This document shows, one piece after another, positions 6,236 to 10,350 of a stretch of DNA of 10,350 nucleotides. A model generated the notes under the pieces. It was not told the DNA's origin. It searched no databases and saw nothing but the letters and a program-made list of their open reading frames with translations. The DNA comes from CAZEYT01 sp964516295 (lineage in GTDB: Bacteria > Verrucomicrobiota > Verrucomicrobiia > Chthoniobacterales > Terrimicrobiaceae), in assembly GCA_964516295.1 (NCBI GenBank), contig CAZEYT010000093.1, positions 1-10,350 on the forward strand, given 5' to 3'. Numbering within the stretch: the first letter of the stretch is position 1; each line of letters starts with the position of its first letter. A program made the position numbers and the translations under genes.

Positions 6236-7169
6236 GAAACTTCGGAGCCCACGTGGGCCGACGCCAGGCGAAGATCACGAAAGCGGCTCCGACAATGATG
6301 AGGAAAAGTGAGAGAAACTGTCCCCGGGTGAGCGTCCCGGTCAGCGGAGCATCGGGCTCGCGGAAAAACTCCCCCATAATCCGCAGGATCGCGTAGGCGA
6401 TAAAAAAGACGCCGGTGAGGACGCCATTCGGAAGCCGAAACCTCGTTCGCAGGATCCACAGCAGGACGAAAAGAAGAGCACCTTCGAGAAAAGCGGCATA
6501 AAGCTGGGACGGGTGTCGGGGCGAGAGCGTTCCGGCCAGTTGCTCGCGGAGTTCCGGGGAAAAGCGGACGTTGTCCACGATCTCCGTGATGGATGTCCAA
6601 TCCGGGTTGATGGTCACGGCTTCCTGCAAGGCGAGTTGCACGGTCTCGGGTGGAGCCTCGTAGAGTTCCTTCGGAAATTGCACGGCCCACGGAACGCTGG
6701 CCACACGGCCGTAAAGCTCGCCGTTGATAAAATTGGCGACCCGCCCGAAAAACAGACCGAGCGGAGCGACGACGACCAGATTGTCGCCCAGATTTGTCCA
6801 CGGGACTTTCTTTCGGTGCGCATAATACCACGTGAAGGCGATCACGCCCAACATGCCGCCATGACTCGACATGCCACCATCCATGATTCGAAAGAAGACG
6901 AGCGGATTGGAGACAAAATTCTGCCAGTCGTAGAAGAGCATGTAGCCGAGCCGGCCGCCGAGAACGACGCCGAAGAGCGCGGTGCCGGTAATGAGATCGC
7001 CAACCTGCGAGGCCGGGAGGTCCGAATACCCGCGCTTGGCGAGCTGCACGTAGAGCCAATACCCCGCGACAAACGCCAGCACATAGGAGAGTCCGTACCA
7101 GCGGATGCCCCAGCCGTTGGCGAATTGGATCACAAAAGGGTTCAGGTCATGGATGAAATACGCCAGCAC
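6231..7169 (-). CDS. lgt: Prolipoprotein diacylglyceryl transferase
   Basis: Inner-membrane enzyme that moves diacylglycerol from phosphatidylglycerol to the lipobox cysteine of prolipoproteins, the first step of lipoprotein maturation. At 312 residues it is slightly long for the family. Seen: several hydrophobic membrane segments; GGRLGYMLFYDW (71-82); GGMSSHGGMLG with His103; the Lgt signature GRVANFINGELYGR with Arg143 (both numbered as in E. coli); RHPSQLYAAFLEG (218-230); and GEFFREPD with Arg270 as the later essential-Arg candidate. Residues about 165-215, between the signature and RHPSQLY, form a longer soluble periplasmic stretch. The start is GTG 7169, giving the typical N-terminus LAYFIHDLNPFVIQF; there is no ATG nearby and no Shine-Dalgarno. 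It is divergent from a lipoprotein gene, a likely client. Confidence 0.96.
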   Translation of the reverse strand: MLAYFIHDLNPFVIQFANGWGIRWYGLSYVLAFVAGYWLYVQLAKRGYSDLPASQVGDLITGTALFGVVLGGRLGYMLFYDWQNFVSNPLVFFRIMDGGMSSHGGMLGVIAFTWYYAHRKKVPWTNLGDNLVVVAPLGLFFGRVANFINGELYGRVASVPWAVQFPKELYEAPPETVQLALQEAVTINPDWTSITEIVDNVRFSPELREQLAGTLSPRHPSQLYAAFLEGALLFVLLWILRTRFRLPNGVLTGVFFIAYAILRIMGEFFREPDAPLTGTLTRGQFLSLFLIIVGAAFVIFAWRRPTWAPKFR

Positions 7170-7177
7170 AGTGGCGG

Positions 7178-7206
7178 AGCATCGGGACGCCGGACGGGAA
7201 ATTCAA
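7178..7206 (-). promoter_or_regulatory. Candidate lgt promoter
   Basis: On the - strand, TTGAAT (7206-7201), a 17-base spacer and GATGCT (7183-7178) end 8 bases before the lgt GTG. The -10 box is poor. The case rests mainly on the spacing, which equals that before the aldo/keto reductase and lipoprotein genes, and on the lack of a ribosome-binding site. Confidence 0.25.
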
Positions 7207-7230
7207 TGCGAAAGCCCGGATTTTCCGAGA

Positions 7231-7260
7231 CCGGGAATTGACAGCCTCCCAGGTTCCCGG
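7231..7260. promoter_or_regulatory. Inverted repeat in the lgt/lipoprotein divergent region (candidate operator)
   Basis: CCGGGAA (7231-7237) and TTCCCGG (7254-7260) are a perfect 7-base inverted repeat around 16 bases, and they bracket the TTGACA box at 7238-7243. A further CCCGG (7215-7219) can pair with the CCGGG of the left arm. A related CGGGAAATT lies at 7195-7203. The position across a promoter suggests a repressor site or a supercoil-sensitive cruciform; this is inference. Confidence 0.35.
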
Positions 7261-7266
7261 TTTATC
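7238..7266 (+). promoter_or_regulatory. Candidate promoter of the small lipoprotein gene
   Basis: A consensus -35 box TTGACA (7238-7243), 17 bases, then TTTATC (7261-7266), a weak -10 box. The GTG start at 7275 follows after 8 bases, so transcription would begin almost at the start codon. No Shine-Dalgarno is present. Confidence 0.45.
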
Positions 7267-7274
7267 TGGTCCTC

Positions 7275-7481
7275 GTGAACAAGCCCCTCCTTCTTTTGGC
7301 CGTTGCGGCCACCGCCCTGACTTCCTGCACGACGTTGGAAAACCGGAGGGATCTCTACAACCCCCAAAAGGTGAACGGTCCCTATACCCGGATGTTGAAA
7401 GAGGGCATCCCGCAGCCCGAGCCTGTCGGGGGCACGGCGACGGTGACAGCGGGATCGGACGGAAAAACCGTCGTTCGCTGA
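7275..7481 (+). CDS. Small lipoprotein of unknown function
   Basis: A 68-residue protein with a clear lipoprotein signal: Lys3, a hydrophobic core (LLLLAVAATA) and the lipobox LTSC with acylated Cys18. The mature chain of 51 residues is hydrophilic, starts CTTLENRRDLYNPQ, and is rich in Pro and Gly with no recognisable domain. The start is GTG 7275; no alternative gives a signal peptide. It needs Lgt, encoded divergently 105 bases away, and the shared intergenic region could tie their expression together, although one small lipoprotein is unlikely to be Lgt's main client. Residue 19 is Thr, not Asp, so in a Gram-negative cell with a Lol-type sorting rule it would be expected in the outer membrane; whether that rule applies here is unknown. 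Confidence 0.82.
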   Translation: MNKPLLLLAVAATALTSCTTLENRRDLYNPQKVNGPYTRMLKEGIPQPEPVGGTATVTAGSDGKTVVR

Positions 7482-7502
7482 TCTCGCTCGATCAGAGCTT
7501 TT
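7478..7502 (+). terminator. Convergent hairpin containing both stop codons (lipoprotein/feoA)
   Basis: CTGATC (7478-7483) and GATCAG (7490-7495) form a perfect 6-bp stem with a 6-base loop, followed by AGC and four T. The lipoprotein stop TGA (7479-7481) is in the left arm and the feoA stop (TCA, 7492-7494) is in the right arm. It is a moderate intrinsic terminator for the + strand gene, and no T-run serves the - strand. Confidence 0.5.
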
Positions 7503-7728
7503 CTACCAAAACATCCCCCGCCAACTCGCGGGCGATGGCCACGCGCCTGCCCGACAACTGGCACAGACAAACGCCCCGGTCGGAGAGTTTGCAGATCTCC
7601 ATCGTCTCGCAGAACCCGAGCTGACGAAGCCGCACGGCTGCTCCGCGGGTGTCCCGTACGGAAACAATCCGCAACCATTCTCCGCAGCGTGCGGTGGAGA
7701 GGCAGCGGTCTGTCGGGCGGTCGGACAT
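7492..7728 (-). CDS. FeoA-domain protein
   Basis: A 78-residue protein consisting of one FeoA (SH3-like) domain, the small cytosolic partner of the FeoB ferrous-iron transporter, also found at the C-terminus of DtxR-type regulators. Typical features are the opening CLSTARCGEWLRIVSV, the AAVRLRQLGFCETMEICKL helix-strand (the RRLxxLGFxxG-type core, with Glu where Gly is usual) and the closing GRRVAIARELAGDVLVE. ATG 7728 is the only sensible start and lacks a Shine-Dalgarno. Five Cys in 78 residues are more than expected; they have no fixed family role I know of. No feoB is adjacent: downstream is the convergent lipoprotein gene and upstream a PLP enzyme. It may work with a distant FeoB, or do something else. 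Confidence 0.82.
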   Translation of the reverse strand: MSDRPTDRCLSTARCGEWLRIVSVRDTRGAAVRLRQLGFCETMEICKLSDRGVCLCQLSGRRVAIARELAGDVLVEKL

Positions 7729-7761
7729 GGGTGAGCATCATGACAGGCTCAATCGATTTGT

Positions 7762-7791
7762 TGAGAAGAAATCTCAGGCACCGTGACCTGA
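7762..7791. promoter_or_regulatory. Overlapping inverted repeats upstream of feoA
   Basis: The 73-base gap between the PLP-enzyme stop and the feoA start holds TGAGA (7762-7766) / TCTCA (7772-7776), overlapped by TCAGG (7774-7778) / CCTGA (7787-7791). CTCAA (7748-7752) can also pair with TTGAG (7761-7765). These pairings exclude one another. It does not resemble a Fur or DtxR box. It may be an operator or only a processing site between co-transcribed genes. Confidence 0.22.
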
Positions 7792-7801
7792 CGCAAAAAC
7801 A

Positions 7802-8878
7802 TCAGTCGCTACGGCCCCGGCCATCGACCGGCCATGTCTCCAAGACGCGTCCTTCTTCGACAAGATAAACGTGGGACGCGAGATTGAGAACCGGGCAGGC
7901 ATGGGCGACGATGACTTCGACTTTCTCCCCGATTGGCGGGAGCCGCTCGCCGGTTGTTTGGAGAAATCCATGTTCCTCGCTGAGAGTCTTCACGAAGCAA
8001 TCCGGCGACGCATGCACCCGGCCGAAAATTTTTCCAGATGCGTCGGAACTGAGTGTTTTCGATCCGGCGTCCAAAAGAGCCAGCCCGGGCTCCGGGCGAT
8101 CTACCACGGTGCAGAGGACGGTGAGGGCCATGTCATCCCATGTGTCGGCACTGTGGGATTGCGACAGGCGAAGGTCGCCAAAGACATAGGCTCCCGGGCG
8201 GAGGACCTCGACGCCCGGCAACCCGGCGAGTCGGGTTGCGGTGATGCTGCAACCGGGCCAGAGGGGAAGATTTCCGCCTGCTGCGGTGGCGTGTTCGATC
8301 AATGTCCGGTAAGCTGCCTCGGCCGCGGCGTCGAGCTCGGAAGGATCCAGGCGATATGTGTGTCCCTCGTGGGTGTAAAGCCCGATGAGCTCGCACGAAC
8401 GCGACTGGCGGATGCGATCCGCGAGAACGGCTGTCTGTTCCGGAGAGCGGGTGCCTTCCCGGTGGAGACCGGAATCCACCGCGAGGAGAATTTTTGGATG
8501 GATGCCGGCCTTTGAGATGAGGTGCTCCAACGCTTCGAATTGCGCGAGACTGGTCGCCGCGAGGACGAGGGTTTCGGTTTTGTCCGCGAGTCGCGCGAGG
8601 CGGGGGGCAAGATCCGGACGAACCAGCGAATGGGCGAGAAATACGCGAGAGGCACCCGCGCTGGCGAGGGCCTCGGCCTCGCCCAGTTTGGCAAACGTCG
8701 CCCCGTCCGCTCCGAGTTCGAGCTGACGGCGGAGAATCGGCACGAGCTTGTGAGTCTTGGCATGGGGCCAAAGCCGACAACCGCCGGCCGCGCAAAGGTT
8801 CTGCATGGCCGCGAGATTTCGCTCCAAGCGACGCGCATGCACCAGCACCGCCGGCGTCGGCAGGTCTTGGATGATCAT
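7802..8878 (-). CDS. D-threonine aldolase / D-serine dehydratase-like PLP enzyme
   Basis: Fold-type III (alanine-racemase-like) PLP enzyme of 358 residues, the family of D-threonine aldolase, DSD1-type D-serine dehydratase and 3-hydroxy-D-aspartate enzymes; cytosolic. The N-terminal barrel begins DLPTPAVLVHARRLERNL. The cofactor lysine is Lys41 in WPHAKTHK. VDSGLHREG (134-142) and YTHEGHTY (168-175) line the active site, and the PLP-phosphate region is near GCSITATR (209-216). In the C-terminal beta domain, DAGSKTLSSDA and SEEHGFL (300-306) are typical, and His326/Cys328 in VAHACPVLNL correspond to the metal-binding HxC pair. All key residues seem present. ATG 8878 lies 24 bases after the proS stop, so co-transcription is likely. 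Whether it cleaves, dehydrates or epimerises, and which D-amino acid it uses, cannot be told from sequence. Confidence 0.9.
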   Translation of the reverse strand: MIIQDLPTPAVLVHARRLERNLAAMQNLCAAGGCRLWPHAKTHKLVPILRRQLELGADGATFAKLGEAEALASAGASRVFLAHSLVRPDLAPRLARLADKTETLVLAATSLAQFEALEHLISKAGIHPKILLAVDSGLHREGTRSPEQTAVLADRIRQSRSCELIGLYTHEGHTYRLDPSELDAAAEAAYRTLIEHATAAGGNLPLWPGCSITATRLAGLPGVEVLRPGAYVFGDLRLSQSHSADTWDDMALTVLCTVVDRPEPGLALLDAGSKTLSSDASGKIFGRVHASPDCFVKTLSEEHGFLQTTGERLPPIGEKVEVIVAHACPVLNLASHVYLVEEGRVLETWPVDGRGRSD

Positions 8879-8902
8879 GGAAGGGACTCGGGCGCGAGCG
8901 CC

Positions 8903-10350
8903 TCAGTAGGACTTCGCCCAAATCACGCGCTGTCGGCTCGGTTCTCCGCTGAAAGGACAGACTCCGGATTCCGGAGAGTCTTCGAAGGGAATACAGCGGA
9001 TGGTGACCTTGAGGTCGGCTTTGATTTTTTCTTCGATCGCCGCCGAGCCGTTCCAATGCGTGAGCGCAAAGCCGCCTTGGATCTCCGGTTTGCCAGGATT
9101 CTCCGGCGTGAAGAATTTGTAGAACTCATCGTGCGAGTCAATGCGGATGAGGTGGGCGTCGCGGAAGGCTGTGGCCCGGGCGAGAAGTCCCGACTGGATC
9201 TCGGCGAGCAGTGCCGGGATCTGTGCCGGGATTTCCGCCACGGGGAGGAAGGCCTTTTCCTTGTGCGGACGGTCGCGACGGGAAAGCGCGGCGGTGCCCT
9301 GTGCGAGGTCGCGCGGGCCGATCTCGATGCGAACCGGCACGCCTTTTTTGATCCAATCCCAGCTTTTGGTGCCACCACCGATATCACGCGTGTCGATTTC
9401 GACTTCGACGGGGGAATTGGCATAGACTTGGGAGCGGAGCGCGGTGGCCAGCCCCTCGGCGGCGGCGAGCACATCGGCCTTCGTGTCTTCCTTGGGGGTG
9501 ATGGGAATAATGACGACGTGCGCCGGAGCGATGCGCGGCGGAAGAACGAGTCCGTCATCATCTGAATGAGCCATGATCAGTGTTCCGATGAGGCGCGTGC
9601 TGACGCCCCAACTGGTGGTCCAGGCGTGTTCCACGGCGCCGTCGCGGCCTTGGAATTGAATCCCGGCCGCTTTGGAGAAGTTCTGTCCGAGGAAATGCGA
9701 GGTGCCGGCTTGGATGGCTTTGCGGTCCTGCACCATGGCTTCGATGCAGTAGGTGCGAAGAGCTCCCGGGAAACGCTCGCTCTCACTCTTCTCGCCGCAG
9801 AAGACGGGCAGGGCGAGGAAGTCTCTCGCAAACGTCTCATAGACGCGGAGCATTTTCATGGTCTCTTCCTCCGCCTCCGCACGTGTCTCATGGGCCGTGT
9901 GGCCTTCCTGCCACAGGAATTCCGCCGTGCGCAGGAAAAGACGGGGACGCATTTCCCAGCGGACGACGTTTGCCCATTGGTTGAGCAAAATCGGCAGATC
10001 GCGCCACGATTTGACCCAACGGGCGTAGGCGGCTCCGATGATGGTCTCGGACGTGGGGCGGACGACGAGCGGCTCCGACAATTCACCGGCTGGCACTAGT
10101 TTTCCATCGCGGGCCTCGAGGCGGTGGTGGGTGACGACGGCGCACTCTTTGGCAAATCCCTCCACGTGGGCGGCTTCCTTTTCGAGGTAACTCAACGGAA
10201 TGAAGAGCGGAAAGTAGGCGTTCCGGTGGCCGGTGTCCTTGAACATCCGGTCGAGAACGGCCTGCATGTTTTCCCAAACGGCGTAGCCCCAGGGCTTGAT
10301 GACCATGCAGCCGCGGACTTCGGAGTTTTCGGCGAGGTCGGCGGCGCGGA
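8903..10350 (-). CDS. proS: Prolyl-tRNA synthetase, type 3 (5' end outside window)
   Basis: Class II aminoacyl-tRNA synthetase that charges tRNA-Pro. It is the short archaeal/eukaryotic-like (type 3) form: there is no INS editing domain between motifs 2 and 3, and the chain ends in the characteristic Tyr (VIWAKSY). Seen in order: MVIKPWGYAVWENMQ, VVRPTSETIIG, the motif 2 region NQWANVVRWEMRPRLFLRTAEFLWQEGHTAHE, motif 3 (WGVSTRLIGTLIMAHSDDDGLVLPPRIAP), the anticodon-binding domain and a C-terminal domain with only two Cys (RCIPFEDS, GVCPFSG), so a four-Cys zinc site is not evident. ATG 10306 is internal: the frame continues upstream as RAADLAENSEVRGC, matching family sequence, to the window edge. 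The 481 residues here miss perhaps 15-30 at the N-terminus. It is the probable first gene of a proS-PLP enzyme-feoA transcript. Confidence 0.95.
   Translation of the reverse strand, partial: RAADLAENSEVRGCMVIKPWGYAVWENMQAVLDRMFKDTGHRNAYFPLFIPLSYLEKEAAHVEGFAKECAVVTHHRLEARDGKLVPAGELSEPLVVRPTSETIIGAAYARWVKSWRDLPILLNQWANVVRWEMRPRLFLRTAEFLWQEGHTAHETRAEAEEETMKMLRVYETFARDFLALPVFCGEKSESERFPGALRTYCIEAMVQDRKAIQAGTSHFLGQNFSKAAGIQFQGRDGAVEHAWTTSWGVSTRLIGTLIMAHSDDDGLVLPPRIAPAHVVIIPITPKEDTKADVLAAAEGLATALRSQVYANSPVEVEIDTRDIGGGTKSWDWIKKGVPVRIEIGPRDLAQGTAALSRRDRPHKEKAFLPVAEIPAQIPALLAEIQSGLLARATAFRDAHLIRIDSHDEFYKFFTPENPGKPEIQGGFALTHWNGSAAIEEKIKADLKVTIRCIPFEDSPESGVCPFSGEPSRQRVIWAKSY

Noticed and set aside
6513..7241. 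Open frame of 242 codons on the + strand over lgt
   Set aside because: Lgt on the other strand is certain from its signature residues, and this frame has no domain or start signal.
7755..7791. Fur box or riboswitch before feoA
   Set aside because: The inverted repeats are only 5 bp each and do not match the Fur or DtxR consensus or any riboswitch core I recognise.
8522..9565. Open frame of 347 codons on the + strand
   Set aside because: Antisense to proS and the PLP-enzyme gene, both with clear family motifs; the composition (Arg/Gly/Glu-rich) is that of a shadow frame.
10304..10306. ATG as the start of proS
   Set aside because: The frame continues upstream to the window edge with residues (AADLAENSEVRGC) that match the prolyl-tRNA synthetase family, so this Met is internal.

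Overview
The window is a GC-rich bacterial chromosome segment with tightly packed, mostly housekeeping or conserved-hypothetical genes. The gene set (truncated HPr kinase plus HPr without sugar permeases, a FAS1 secreted protein, a DUF3024 protein, the type 3 (archaeal/eukaryotic-like) prolyl-tRNA synthetase, a lone NIL protein and Lgt) fits Verrucomicrobiota or a related PVC lineage best. That placement is an inference from gene content and protein flavour, not a proof. I see no rRNA, tRNA, CRISPR array, insertion sequence or phage gene.

Left part, + strand (1-2000): the C-terminal two thirds of hprK overlap ptsH by 4 bases, giving a regulatory HPr/HPr-kinase pair. A DUF3024 protein with an odd C-terminal tail follows, then a secreted single-domain FAS1 (fasciclin) protein that ends at a strong intrinsic terminator (1961-1994).

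Middle, + strand (2000-6221): after a structured intergenic stretch comes a decayed ABC exporter gene (2144-2858). It keeps its first membrane-segment region and the ATPase half after Walker A, joined by a large deletion and broken by two frameshifts and a nonsense codon. Next is a tightly coupled cluster: an aldo/keto reductase, a HAD phosphatase (4-base overlap), a STAS-domain protein with a 300-residue unrecognised C-terminal part (4-base overlap), and a small stand-alone NIL-domain protein.

Right part (6231-10350): lgt (prolipoprotein diacylglyceryl transferase) on the - strand converges on the NIL gene and diverges from a 68-residue lipoprotein gene on the + strand. That gene converges on feoA (- strand). 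Upstream of feoA on the same strand lie a D-threonine-aldolase-like PLP enzyme and proS, whose 5' end runs off the window; they are probably one transcript, proS first.

Points most worth a second look: the coupled AKR-HAD-STAS cluster with its uncharacterised STAS C-terminal domain; the ABC pseudogene; hairpins at both convergent junctions that place both genes' TGA stop codons in opposite arms; and a repeated -35/17/-10/8-nt/start spacing before three genes lacking a Shine-Dalgarno, which hints at leaderless transcripts.
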